IMG/VR virus record: IMGVR_UViG_3300028569_000099
Span: 1 to 33,821 of that record
Length of the DNA stretch: 33,821 nt
Source: a virus
Direction: 5' to 3' (one strand)
Each line of letters starts with the position of its first letter. The first letter of the stretch is position 1. Shown here in pieces: positions 25,531 through 31,701 of the stretch. The position numbers and the translations under genes were made by a program. The notes beneath the pieces are model-generated. The model made no database searches, was not told the DNA's origin, and saw only the letters and a program-made list of their open reading frames with translations.

Positions 25531-25759
25531 ACTCATCAAGTTCCTGCTCAAAGCGTTTGGCGTCCACTAAGTCGTCAAACTCATGGCAGTCTTTACGGTC
25601 TCTAGGGTTTTCGTTGAATTGTGTTTTAGCAAAGTCCCTAACAACGTAGTATCGCTGAGCATCTTCTGCCCACACCTTGATCTGATCAAGAAAGACTGGA
25701 AGCTGGGATGGCTTCCAATCCTCGCCAAACAGCTCGTTGATGAACTGTTTAGGTGTCAT
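25529..25759 (-). CDS. Small acidic protein, function unknown (end of leftward operon)
   Basis: 76 residues from the ATG at 25759, which overlaps the upstream stop (ATGA); a longer reading frame to 25828 would run inside the previous gene. The sequence MTPKQFINELFGEDWKPSQL is followed by helical segments (VWAEDAQRYYVVRDFAKTQF; FDDLVDAKRFEQELDE). No motif is recognised. Its position after the nuclease gene suggests an early accessory protein. Confidence 0.65.
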   Translation of the reverse strand: MTPKQFINELFGEDWKPSQLPVFLDQIKVWAEDAQRYYVVRDFAKTQFNENPRDRKDCHEFDDLVDAKRFEQELDE

Positions 25760-25983
25760 AGGTTCTCTCGATATTCGCCAAGAGCGCGAGCTACATTGGT
25801 GTTGAGCGAGTTTACGAACTTGATGCACATATCGCGCTCTGTTTTAACAATAGCAGGCATAGCCGCCATGATAAAACCGTCAGCCAGCTTTTGAAGGTCT
25901 TCCTCAAGGAAGTTGTAGGTCTCCTCAAGGTAGATCTTTCGGAAAGCTTCTTTGATTTGGTCTTTGTCAAGGTAGGGGTTCAT
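25756..25983 (-). CDS. Small helical protein, function unknown
   Basis: 75 residues, ATGA overlap with both neighbours. Mostly alpha-helical and charged (DQIKEAFRKIYLEETYNFLEED; DMCIKFVNSLNTNVARALGEY). No membrane segment or metal-binding motif. Sits right after the RecB-like nuclease gene, so it may be co-translated with it and act as a partner, but nothing in the sequence proves it. Confidence 0.7.
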   Translation of the reverse strand: MNPYLDKDQIKEAFRKIYLEETYNFLEEDLQKLADGFIMAAMPAIVKTERDMCIKFVNSLNTNVARALGEYRENL

Positions 25984-26741
25984 GTGTGTTTATTCTTAGC
26001 TTGCCAGTATTTGAGGAGGTGATAGAACATTTCCTCCCCGCGTTCGAGGTCTTCTTGAGACCATTCTTTGATGACCACGAGACCGGGCTCCGTGACCGAC
26101 ACAAAGACATTTGCGCATCTCGCATAAGGAAGATCTAACCCCAAGCGATAAGCGGCTAATTGCATAAGGTGCTCGTCATACGTCTCCACCTTGGCTGGGT
26201 CTGTAAACTCCTTTGTTTTGAAGTCAATCACAATTCCATCTCCGTCTTCGGAGTGCAGATCTAGCTTCCCACCAAACCCTAAATCATTGGCGAAGGACTT
26301 CTCAGACACCCACGTAGGCTCACCAAAGACTTTCTTGACCTCTTCGCCTACGCCCATTTGGTATTCCATCATGTCAGCAACCATGACACCTTCATACCAA
26401 CTCTCCAAAGCCGTGTGAACCTCTGTACCACGTTGAGCGGCGGCGCGAGCGTGTTCCCTTGAGTCCTTGATGACTCGTTGGACGTAGAGGTCTTCTGCCT
26501 CGTCTGGCGCCCTTGGAAGGGTCATAGCCGCGAGCATCATTTGGTTGAGCTTCCACGCCTCGAGCCCCGGCTTGGCGGCACAGCCAATGATCGTTGTGAC
26601 TGATGGAACAAGGTTTAGTTTGCGCGCATCAGCTAGTGTTGTGTTCCGTGGTTGCCCGTTCTTGGCTTCCACGGTGTACTTTGGTTGCCCATCTCTGGTG
26701 TACCAATGTGAGCTCTCGCTCGCTCTTACGGTTATTGACAT
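25980..26741 (-). CDS. RecB/Cas4-type PD-(D/E)XK exonuclease
   Basis: 253 residues from the ATG at 26741, which has AAAGGAAA just upstream; a start at 26762 would add seven residues inside the preceding gene. Motifs of the RecB nuclease family are in order: GTEVH with H109, GGKLDL with D161, IDFKTK with D173 and K175, and QLAAY with Q194 and Y198. Together they form the metal-dependent active site. Phage members process DNA ends for recombination or replication. It is in one operon with an SSB-like protein and a winged-helix-like protein, which fits a homologous-recombination module. No cysteine cluster is seen, so it resembles the exonuclease class rather than Fe-S Cas4. Confidence 0.85.
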   Translation of the reverse strand: MSITVRASESSHWYTRDGQPKYTVEAKNGQPRNTTLADARKLNLVPSVTTIIGCAAKPGLEAWKLNQMMLAAMTLPRAPDEAEDLYVQRVIKDSREHARAAAQRGTEVHTALESWYEGVMVADMMEYQMGVGEEVKKVFGEPTWVSEKSFANDLGFGGKLDLHSEDGDGIVIDFKTKEFTDPAKVETYDEHLMQLAAYRLGLDLPYARCANVFVSVTEPGLVVIKEWSQEDLERGEEMFYHLLKYWQAKNKHT

Positions 26742-27094
26742 GCAGTTTCCTTTAATTTCCAAAGCACTTTGGGTGATCCGTTAGATGACTTGGCTATGCC
26801 AAACCCGCAAGAGACAATGTGTTGAGCACGTCTAGCGGTTTGCACAATGTGTCCCCAAGCTCTGCCATCTGGTGGAGGGGTTAGACCCCTTCTTTCGGCA
26901 TAGGCTCTCGCCTCTTCAACCAAAAATGGTCGTGTTGTTGACCGAGCAAACTCGATCAGGAAAAGCTCAGCTCTTCCAGACCAGTCGCCCAGTTCCCTGT
27001 CAGCTCGATCAGAGGAAAGCTTAGCCATTTGATGACCTTTGCTTGGCTCAGAACCGAACATGTCAGCCGTAGATTTGTCTGTAGGGTGTTTCAT
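26732..27094 (-). CDS. Winged-helix-like phage protein next to SSB
   Basis: 120 residues from the ATG at 27094; an upstream TTG at 27100 overlaps the previous stop but is less likely. The N-terminal third is polar. The rest resembles a widespread phage helix-turn-helix domain: FLIEFARSTTRPFLVEEARA, PPPDGRAWGHIVQTARRAQ, IVSCGFGIAKSSNGSPKVLW. The RAWG segment and final KVLWKL strand fit a winged helix that could bind DNA. It overlaps the nuclease gene by 10 nt and follows the SSB-like gene. A role in replication or recombination is inferred only from this placement. Confidence 0.65.
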   Translation of the reverse strand: MKHPTDKSTADMFGSEPSKGHQMAKLSSDRADRELGDWSGRAELFLIEFARSTTRPFLVEEARAYAERRGLTPPPDGRAWGHIVQTARRAQHIVSCGFGIAKSSNGSPKVLWKLKETACQ

Positions 27095-27096
27095 GA

Positions 27097-27753
27097 TCAA
27101 AATGGCAAATCATCTTCCATGTCGTCAAAGCCGCTAGAAGGGGCTTTATCGGGCTTTGGAGCGGTTTTTCTGCCTTGGACAGCCTGCCACTCAGGTGAGT
27201 CCTCAATCATCGCTTTAAGACCCTTTCCGAAGGTTTCAAACAACTCAAGATCAGGTTCTGCGATACGGAACACTTGGTTAGGGTTGATGGCAGGGGGTAA
27301 ACCTGCGGACTTGATCACTGAGGGAACAGGGGCTACGCCCTTGACGTTGGAGTACATCTTGCCGTTCTTGCCCGGGCGCGGTATGACAGTCAACATGCAC
27401 CACGCACCAAGAATGCTTTGGATGTCAAAGCGACGCATCTCCGTGTCTGTGAAAGGCTTGTTACGCCAGTTTTGTAGGTCGATTCGAAGGTTAGCCTTCT
27501 CTGACCAACTCAGCGTGTAGTTCTTAAAAATCGCTAGGGGATCACCACGCTCAGTGACCAGCTCGTTCCCTTCGTCGTCTTTGCCGTGGAGTTCCCAACC
27601 AAGCATGATCTTGCGTTGGTGCTTCTCTTGACCTTCGTACTCAGAACGCTGGGTTCCTAAGTCGATGATGCGATAGCAACGTGCAAGGTGAAGACCTGCT
27701 GGCACGGGTTTGAAGTCGCCTATTGGCGCTGTGTTTTCTACAAAAAAGCTCAT
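27097..27753 (-). CDS. Single-stranded DNA-binding-like protein
   Basis: 218 residues; AAGGA lies a few nt before the ATG. The N-terminal 150 residues are strand-rich with RKIMLGWELHGKDDEGNELV, FKNYTLSWSEKANLR and WCMLTVIPRPGKNGK, like the OB-fold SSB-type proteins of many phages. The C-terminus is a Lys/Pro linker ending DDMEDDLPF, closely similar to the acidic tip of bacterial SSB that recruits replication and repair enzymes. It should coat exposed single strands and hand them to partners. It is co-transcribed with the winged-helix and nuclease genes, with stop/start overlaps on both sides. Confidence 0.8.
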   Translation of the reverse strand: MSFFVENTAPIGDFKPVPAGLHLARCYRIIDLGTQRSEYEGQEKHQRKIMLGWELHGKDDEGNELVTERGDPLAIFKNYTLSWSEKANLRIDLQNWRNKPFTDTEMRRFDIQSILGAWCMLTVIPRPGKNGKMYSNVKGVAPVPSVIKSAGLPPAINPNQVFRIAEPDLELFETFGKGLKAMIEDSPEWQAVQGRKTAPKPDKAPSSGFDDMEDDLPF

Positions 27754-27914
27754 GATTTTTCCTTAAAGATTTCGTTAAATTGGCTAGTAAACTGATTGAT
27801 AAACTGGTTTAATTTTGGGTCTGTTTTAGTTGCTTCCTCAAGTAAATATTTTTCGTATTCCTGCTGTAAAACAGGGTCTTTTTTCCATTCCTCGTACTCT
27901 TTGTTTGTAGCCAT
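27750..27914 (-). CDS. 54-residue helical protein, function unknown
   Basis: Begins MATNKEYEEWKKDPVLQQEY and ends FNEIFKEKS. GAGGA lies 5 nt upstream of the ATG, and the TGA overlaps the SSB-like gene start (ATGA). This is the exact spacing of the rest of the operon. The sequence is two charged helices without cysteines or membrane segments. It fills a space that would otherwise be a 170-nt gap. No family is recognised. Confidence 0.7.
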   Translation of the reverse strand: MATNKEYEEWKKDPVLQQEYEKYLLEEATKTDPKLNQFINQFTSQFNEIFKEKS

Positions 27915-27922
27915 GGTGATCC

Positions 27923-28132
27923 TCACTTATCTGATCCAAAAAAGAATGCCATTCCAATTTCGTCAGGGATCCGCGCCCCGCCGCTGTAAATGTGGTTGAT
28001 GTCCACTTTCTCGTTCATGCCATCAGCGATGCCCATGAAGTAGTGAAGGCTCTCTGTGTGCCAATCAAGCACCATGAGAATCCCGATGCGACCTTTGCTG
28101 GTGTCAAACCATAGGACGTCTTGTAAGTTCAT
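27923..28132 (-). CDS. Small protein, function unknown
   Basis: 69 residues, overlapping its upstream neighbour's stop (ATGA). Mixed strands with several aromatics: DVLWFDTSKGRIGILMVLDW, SLHYFMGIADG, MAFFFGSDK. It might be a small beta-barrel-type protein. Nothing catalytic is visible. Confidence 0.65.
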   Translation of the reverse strand: MNLQDVLWFDTSKGRIGILMVLDWHTESLHYFMGIADGMNEKVDINHIYSGGARIPDEIGMAFFFGSDK

Positions 28133-28326
28133 TCTTCGTCCTCTGGGTACTCTTCTGTGTCTTCGCGGTCTTCGTCTGTTTCAATTGCTGTGTTCTGAGC
28201 TTCTTGCTCGCGTATAGCCTTGTTGCGCTCTTCGAGCTCTTTCCACTCTTGGGGCGTACGCTTGGGATTGATAAAACCTTCAGGGCTTTCAGCTTCAAGT
28301 TCAGCCATAGTTTTGTGGGTCATCAT
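28129..28326 (-). CDS. Small highly charged protein, function unknown
   Basis: 65 residues from the ATG at 28326 (a second ATG follows immediately at 28323); TTTGGAG is just upstream. An open frame continues back to 28473, but that part overlaps two other genes and lacks a site. Composition is Glu/Lys-rich (WKELEERNKAIREQEAQN) with an acidic end (EDTEEYPEDEE). It is probably helical then disordered. Function unknown. Confidence 0.65.
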   Translation of the reverse strand: MMTHKTMAELEAESPEGFINPKRTPQEWKELEERNKAIREQEAQNTAIETDEDREDTEEYPEDEE

Positions 28327-28421
28327 GGTCTCCAAATAAAAATGTAAAGTGCTAAGATCACTGCACCGATAAAGAACAGGATCACGTTGATTCGCATGGT
28401 GCGGAATTCTTTGTCGTTCAT
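28323..28421 (-). CDS. 32-residue single-span membrane protein
   Basis: Reads MNDKEFRTMRINVILFFIGA and then VILALYIFIWRP. A short charged head precedes one membrane helix. GAGG lies about 6 nt upstream, within the end of the previous gene, and the TGA overlaps the next ATG. Position and spacing in a compact operon support a real gene. Such early phage miniproteins often modify the host envelope; this is not shown here. Confidence 0.6.
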   Translation of the reverse strand: MNDKEFRTMRINVILFFIGAVILALYIFIWRP

Positions 28422-28423
28422 AC

Positions 28424-28627
28424 TTACCTCGTTTTAAGCATTGCGTCAGCCACAGCCCATGCGGATTCTTCAATCCAAGACTTTCCTGCTAACAAGATTT
28501 GTTTTTCTAGCTTGGGGTTAGCAAGCATCCCTTGCATAGCTTTAGCCGCAAAGTAGTCACGCAATGTCATGCCTTGTTCGGTAATGTGTGATACGCCTGC
28601 TGGGGCAGGAAATGCTGGTATGTTCAT
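28424..28627 (-). CDS. Small conserved phage protein, function unknown
   Basis: 67 residues from the ATG at 28627, chosen because GGGAGG lies 6 nt upstream; an earlier in-frame ATG at 28645 has no such site. The C-terminal two-thirds is a pattern frequent in early phage genes: GMTLRDYFAAKAMQGMLANP followed by a helix and a short ADAMLKTR end. No function is known to me. Confidence 0.75.
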   Translation of the reverse strand: MNIPAFPAPAGVSHITEQGMTLRDYFAAKAMQGMLANPKLEKQILLAGKSWIEESAWAVADAMLKTR

Positions 28628-28628
28628 G

Positions 28629-28847
28629 TCAAACCTCCCACACAATCAGCACTGCGTACAGCGCAATCAGGAAGAGGGCGTAGGCAATCCAGCCAGCAAT
28701 GCGGCGCTGAGAGAACTCAGGCTCAATGTTGAGCAAAGCCATTTGCAGAAGTTCTGCGTCGTGACTCATGTGGTTGCGTTGGGGAGGGGTGTAGTTGCAC
28801 CCAATTTGAAGACCAGACTTGGTCGTGTAGGGAAGTTGTTTATTCAT
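28629..28847 (-). CDS. Small membrane protein (first gene of leftward operon)
   Basis: 72 residues from the ATG at 28847, preceded by AAGGAG at a good distance; a longer frame to 28913 would include the promoter. The N-terminal 50 residues are soluble (PYTTKSGLQIGCNYTPPQRN; AELLQMALLNIEPEF) and the end is a membrane helix (GWIAYALFLIALYAVLIVW). The next gene's ribosome site lies in its last codons. Early phage membrane proteins of this kind are often host-interaction factors. Confidence 0.7.
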   Translation of the reverse strand: MNKQLPYTTKSGLQIGCNYTPPQRNHMSHDAELLQMALLNIEPEFSQRRIAGWIAYALFLIALYAVLIVWEV

Positions 28848-28862
28848 AAGATTCTCCTTAAC

Positions 28863-28875
28863 CGCCGTATCGGCG
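28863..28875 (-). promoter_or_regulatory. Perfect hairpin at the 5' end of the leftward transcript
   Basis: CGCCG-TAT-CGGCG is a 5-bp stem with a 3-nt loop (reads CGCCG-ATA-CGGCG on the minus strand). It lies between the leftward -10 (28883-28888) and the AAGGAG ribosome site, so it begins within a few bases of the expected transcript start. It may protect the mRNA 5' end or be a protein target. Confidence 0.5.
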
Positions 28876-28882
28876 TACACGA

Positions 28883-28910
28883 ATCTTAACACGCAGTTAA
28901 AAGCAGTCAA
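28883..28910 (-). promoter_or_regulatory. Leftward early promoter with overlapping operator
   Basis: On the minus strand, TTGACT (28910-28905) and TAAGAT (28888-28883) are separated by 16 nt, a good sigma-70 match. A palindrome TTAAC-ACGCA-GTTAA (28886-28900, plus strand) covers the spacer and part of the -10, so a bound regulator would block the promoter. It drives the eleven-gene operon ending at 25529. Confidence 0.65.
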
Positions 28911-28940
28911 CACAATCCCGAGTAAACTGTAGGGTTTCTT

Positions 28941-28963
28941 TTAATTTAAAGTTAATGTATACT
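28941..28963 (+). promoter_or_regulatory. Rightward early promoter region with operator-like palindrome
   Basis: TTAAT-TTAAA-GTTAA at 28941-28955 matches the TTAAC-N5-GTTAA operator in nine of ten arm positions. TATACT at 28958-28963 is a good -10, but the -35 (TTTCTT, 28935-28940) is weak, so activation or weak use is possible. It would transcribe the HTH gene at 28985, giving autoregulation if that protein binds here. Confidence 0.5.
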
Positions 28964-28984
28964 TGGCGTCAAGGAAGAAAAAAA

Positions 28985-29188
28985 ATGAAATTGCGTGAGT
29001 ATTTTGAGACGGAACCGCTAGGCGCTAGAGGAGAGATGGCGGCGCATCTTGGCATCAGTTTGACATGGATGTCACTGTTGATCCACGAGCGTAGAACAGC
29101 GTCTGCCGCGTTAGCGGTTAAGATTGAAAAAGCAACACAAGGTTTGGTCACAAGAAAAGACTTGCGTCCTGATTTGTTTTTCGTGTAG
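28985..29188 (+). CDS. YdaS/Cro-like helix-turn-helix regulator
   Basis: 67 residues from the ATG at 28985 with AAGGAAG about 7 nt before it; an in-frame ATG at 28955 overlaps the promoter and is disfavoured. The helix-turn-helix spans about residues 15-40 (RGEMAAHLGISLTWMSLLIHE), followed by RRTASAALAVKIEKATQG and the end TRKDLRPDLF, the standard layout of YdaS-type Cro-family proteins. It likely binds the palindromes in this control region and represses early promoters. No long repressor of the cI type is seen in the window. Next comes a 100-nt leader and the YdaU-like gene. Confidence 0.85.
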   Translation: MKLREYFETEPLGARGEMAAHLGISLTWMSLLIHERRTASAALAVKIEKATQGLVTRKDLRPDLFFV

Positions 29189-29288
29189 AGTTTGAGGCAC
29201 GGCTAGGTTCTGGGTAGCTCCCTAAACCGAAAAGCGTTCCATCCCCGCCTGCCGCTGTTTCTTTTTGGGATGTGTTATTGGGATCGGT
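29189..29288 (+). other. Untranslated leader between the HTH gene and the DUF1376 gene
   Basis: 100 nt with no start-to-stop frame. It contains GC-rich runs that could pair (GGCACGGC near 29194 with GCCTGCCG near 29248), the local arm GGG-TAGCT-CCC and a T-rich run near 29260. It may be an RNA leader controlling the replication gene or only spacer. I cannot assign it to a known RNA family. Confidence 0.3.
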
Positions 29289-30026
29289 ATGCACTATTAT
29301 CAATTCAACATTGGCGACTACGCCAGTCACACGCGCCACCTCGATTTATACGAAGACTTGGCTTATCGTCGCCTGCTCGACATGTACTATCTACACGAAC
29401 GCCCGTTGAACGCCGATTCAACGTCCGTTGCTAAGCAAATTGGTATGCGAGATAAGGTTCAAGTTGTTCAAGACGTGCTCAATGAGTTCTTTCAGCTCGG
29501 AGAAGAGGGTTGGGTCAATGACCGTGCGGACAAGGAAATTAAGCATTTTCACTCCAAAATTGAGCAAGCATCACGCGCTGGTAAAGCATCCGCTGAACGT
29601 CGGAGTAACGCCCGTTCAACGGACGTTCAACCAACCAATAAACAAGAACCAATAACCAATAACCAAGAAACAGATAAAGTAGCTAAAGCTACTCCTGACC
29701 TCGGCAAGCCGAAGTCAGTGCCCCCTGCACCAATTCAGGAAATAGTTGAGATGTACAACACCATCCTTCCTGAACTGCCACAGACCATTGTTGTCAACGA
29801 TTCTCGTAAGAGGGCTATAGCCGCCAGATGGCGTGAGGTTGTCACTGCTGACAAACTTGACAGACAAGGTGGGCTGGACTTTTTCAAGTGGTACTTTGAG
29901 ATGGTTAAGACCTCAAAGTTTCTGACAGGCAAATCTAAGGACTGGAAGGCTGACATGGACTTTCTGTTCAACCCAAGCAAGTTTCCTCGAATCATCGAAG
30001 GCACATACCACAAGGATCAAAAATGA
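29289..30026 (+). CDS. DUF1376 (YdaU-like) replication-associated protein
   Basis: 245 residues from the ATG at 29289 (MHYYQFNIGDYASHTRHL...), which is the normal N-terminus of the family; an in-frame start at 29265 would add eight residues. Residues 1-85 are the DUF1376 domain (DLYEDLAYRRLLDMYYLHER; KQIGMRDKVQVVQDVLNEFF), a winged-helix-type region. A basic, Gln/Asn-rich linker follows, then a helical C-terminal domain (ARWREVVTADKL; GLDFFKWYFEMVKTSKFLTG), a pairing seen in phage replication initiators. It probably starts origin melting or loads the helicase. The ribosome site is weak; the next gene overlaps by ATGA. Confidence 0.8.
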   Translation: MHYYQFNIGDYASHTRHLDLYEDLAYRRLLDMYYLHERPLNADSTSVAKQIGMRDKVQVVQDVLNEFFQLGEEGWVNDRADKEIKHFHSKIEQASRAGKASAERRSNARSTDVQPTNKQEPITNNQETDKVAKATPDLGKPKSVPPAPIQEIVEMYNTILPELPQTIVVNDSRKRAIAARWREVVTADKLDRQGGLDFFKWYFEMVKTSKFLTGKSKDWKADMDFLFNPSKFPRIIEGTYHKDQK

Positions 30027-30445
30027 GTTACGCATCAGCTAAACAGCGCTACGCTGAAAAAACAACAGATACATTTGACGGCTCTGAAAGCCATGACTGC
30101 TTTGCCAATTGTTGCCCTATGGCTGGTGGGATCTCCACTGGCGGCAAATGGGTCTGTGCTTACCACCATCAGGCTACCGCGGACACATGGCCTCGTGTGA
30201 CTGAAGCCTTACGTGACTGCGAGAGCATACGTGTTGCGATCAACGAAGTTATGAAGATCGACATGATTTCTTGGGGCGCCATGGTCAATGGTTACCCACC
30301 CAAGTGGCAAGAGTTTGCCGCTCTGTTTGACAACGAGCCTGACCTTCAGCCAAACGAGCACGAGAAGATCCGCAAAACAAAGTACGAGTACCGCCTGCGT
30401 AATGAGCTGGCTATCCGTGCAGGCTTAGCAAAGAGGAAGGCATGA
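30023..30445 (+). CDS. Putative zinc-binding phage protein
   Basis: 140 residues, ATGA overlap with the replication gene. Residues about 26-50 contain a Cys/His group, C-x3-CC then C-AYHH (DCFANCCPMAGGISTGGKW VCAYHH split across the site), likely binding zinc. Helical segments follow (LRDCESIRVAINEVMKID; KWQEFAALFDNEPDL) and a basic end. Proteins of this look follow DUF1376 genes in phages and may assist helicase loading, which is inferred from position. No catalytic motif is seen. Confidence 0.65.
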   Translation: MSYASAKQRYAEKTTDTFDGSESHDCFANCCPMAGGISTGGKWVCAYHHQATADTWPRVTEALRDCESIRVAINEVMKIDMISWGAMVNGYPPKWQEFAALFDNEPDLQPNEHEKIRKTKYEYRLRNELAIRAGLAKRKA

Positions 30446-30660
30446 CAAAGCATGAAGCCCAAAAAATCCTCGACAAAATCCGCGAGGGGTATGGTCATGC
30501 CTACACCGAGGCTTGCGCCATCGAATGTTTGTATCTCACAGGAGACCTTGGAACACATGAGGCAGTGCGAAGCACGGGAATGGATGAGCAGGTACGAGAA
30601 GAAGGCTATCGAGAAAGGCTCCGCTGGCGCGCAATTATGGTGGCAAGGAGTAAAGAATGA
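30442..30660 (+). CDS. Small protein, function unknown; C-terminal half overlaps another frame
   Basis: 72 residues in this frame, starting with ATGA overlap. The first half (MTKHEAQKILDKIREGYGHA, then a short helix ending LYLTGDLG) looks like a normal phage protein. From about 30557 the frame reads less typically (Arg-rich REEGYRERLRWRAIMVARSK), while another frame there starts with ATG and looks coding. Either both genes overlap for about 100 nt or the real end is different. No function is known. Confidence 0.5.
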   Translation: MTKHEAQKILDKIREGYGHAYTEACAIECLYLTGDLGTHEAVRSTGMDEQVREEGYRERLRWRAIMVARSKE

Positions 30661-30778
30661 CATTGCAAAACGAAGAGGAAAGCCAGCCTGTGACGACCTT
30701 GTCCAAAGAATGCAAAATGAACGCAACTTGCGTAGAGTTGGACTTTCCCCCAGCAGAGCTGTTTCCCAACAGAGCTAA
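30557..30778 (+). CDS. Small helical protein in an overlapping frame
   Basis: 73 residues from ATG (MRQCEAREWMSRYEKKAIEK...) in the second frame, overlapping the gene before and the RusA gene after. The sequence resembles small phage proteins that start RxxCEARE and continue with IAKRRGKPACDDLVQRMQ. The frame stays open while the first gene's sequence becomes atypical. No strong ribosome site (GGA 5 nt upstream). Real coding is likely but not proven. Confidence 0.5.
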   Translation: MRQCEAREWMSRYEKKAIEKGSAGAQLWWQGVKNDIAKRRGKPACDDLVQRMQNERNLRRVGLSPSRAVSQQS

Positions 30779-31085
30779 GGGTGTTCATTGGGCAAGATTA
30801 CACAAACTGCGCGCAGACTATCGAGATAGCAGTTCGTGGTTAGCAAAACACCAACTCAAGGGTTGGAAACATGCAGGCAAAGAATTGATGCTTACACTAA
30901 CGTTTGAAATGCCTGACAAGCGTAAGCGTGATGCTGACAACTGCCTTGCCGCGGCTAAGGGAGCCTTGGATGGATTGGCTGACGCGATGAATGTGAATGA
31001 CCAGCTTTTTCAACCAATATTGATTTACCGCGTAGCGGGACAGAAGCCCGGCAAAATTTTGATCAAAATTGAGGAACAAACATGA
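30717..31085 (+). CDS. rusA: RusA-family Holliday-junction resolvase
   Basis: 122 residues if started at 30717 (E. coli RusA is 120); the in-frame ATG at 30657 would add 20 disordered residues. Hallmarks: VELDFPPAELFPN at the start, KRDADNCLAAAKGALDGL (aspartates D72 and D74) and NVNDQLF (D95), the acidic residues that hold the metal in RusA. It cuts four-way junctions in symmetric fashion to clear branched replicating or recombining DNA. It fits with the SSB-like and RecB-like proteins of the opposite operon and the Ref-like nuclease downstream. Next gene starts by ATGA overlap. Confidence 0.88.
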   Translation: MNATCVELDFPPAELFPNRAKGVHWARLHKLRADYRDSSSWLAKHQLKGWKHAGKELMLTLTFEMPDKRKRDADNCLAAAKGALDGLADAMNVNDQLFQPILIYRVAGQKPGKILIKIEEQT

Positions 31086-31435
31086 GCGAAAAACTTATTG
31101 ACCCTAACGACGCAGTGGACTTTATGATTGCCCACTCTGCAAAGTACGCCGAGGCTGAGGCTAACAAGGTGTTTATGGAGGAGCTGAGGAAGACAATCAA
31201 AGCTGAGGAAATGAAGAACGCTGAGATCTATGGCAACGGCGAGTACAAGACCGCCGCCATGCAGGAGCGCGAAGCCTATGCCTCCCCACGCTACAAAGAG
31301 CACCTAGAAGCCCTCAGACAAGCCGTACAGGAGCGCGAACGCCTTCGGTGGCTCCTCATAGCCTGTCAGGAAAGAATCGCTGTATGGCGCTCTATGGAGG
31401 CTTCTAACCGCCACGTTGAGAAGGCTACCCTGTAA
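31082..31435 (+). CDS. Conserved helical phage protein, function unknown
   Basis: 117 residues, ATGA overlap. Charged helices: NDAVDFMIAHSAKYAEAEAN, FMEELRKTIKAEEM, then AAMQEREAYASPRYKEHLEA and LRWLLIACQERIAVWRSMEA. The motif QEREAYA followed by aromatic and WRS.EA.NR is common in small proteins of phages with similar early modules. No fold is known to me. It lies between the RusA gene and a small protein preceding the glycosyltransferase. Role unknown. Confidence 0.7.
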   Translation: MSEKLIDPNDAVDFMIAHSAKYAEAEANKVFMEELRKTIKAEEMKNAEIYGNGEYKTAAMQEREAYASPRYKEHLEALRQAVQERERLRWLLIACQERIAVWRSMEASNRHVEKATL

Positions 31436-31701
31436 TGCCTTACGCGAAGCCCAACGATGACCAGCACGTTCTCTTTGGAGAGCAGGAGTCGTGGCGCGAG
31501 GAGTGGGCGGGTATGCCTGAATACGAGCAAAAGAACTTGCTTCCCGTCTACTCTCTTCGCGTGAATTTTGCCAGCGTAGAAAGCCTTCAGGCTTTTGCCA
31601 AGCTCATTGGGCAATCGGTGACCACCAAGACCAGCTCTGTGTGGTATCCCGCTCAGGAAAAAGCAACACTGGCAGACAAGCGATATGTCGATGAAGCCTA
31701 A
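31435..31701 (+). CDS. Small protein next to the glycosyltransferase, function unknown
   Basis: 88 residues, sharing a base with the preceding stop (TAATG). The C-terminal half (RVNFASVESLQAFAKLIGQS, then a WYPAQE stretch) resembles a small alpha/beta domain found in several phages beside DNA-modification genes. The first part is Asp/Glu-rich. It overlaps the start of the transferase gene by 17 nt, so the pair is probably co-translated and may cooperate. Confidence 0.6.
   Translation: MPYAKPNDDQHVLFGEQESWREEWAGMPEYEQKNLLPVYSLRVNFASVESLQAFAKLIGQSVTTKTSSVWYPAQEKATLADKRYVDEA

Noticed and set aside
25980-26741. Calling the nuclease a CRISPR Cas4
   Set aside because: It has the shared PD-(D/E)XK motifs but no four-cysteine Fe-S cluster and no cas neighbours; phage recombination exonuclease fits better.
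29148-29339. Minus-strand frame across the HTH-YdaU gap
   Set aside because: It crosses the end of one gene and the start of another, without a ribosome site or a natural protein sequence.
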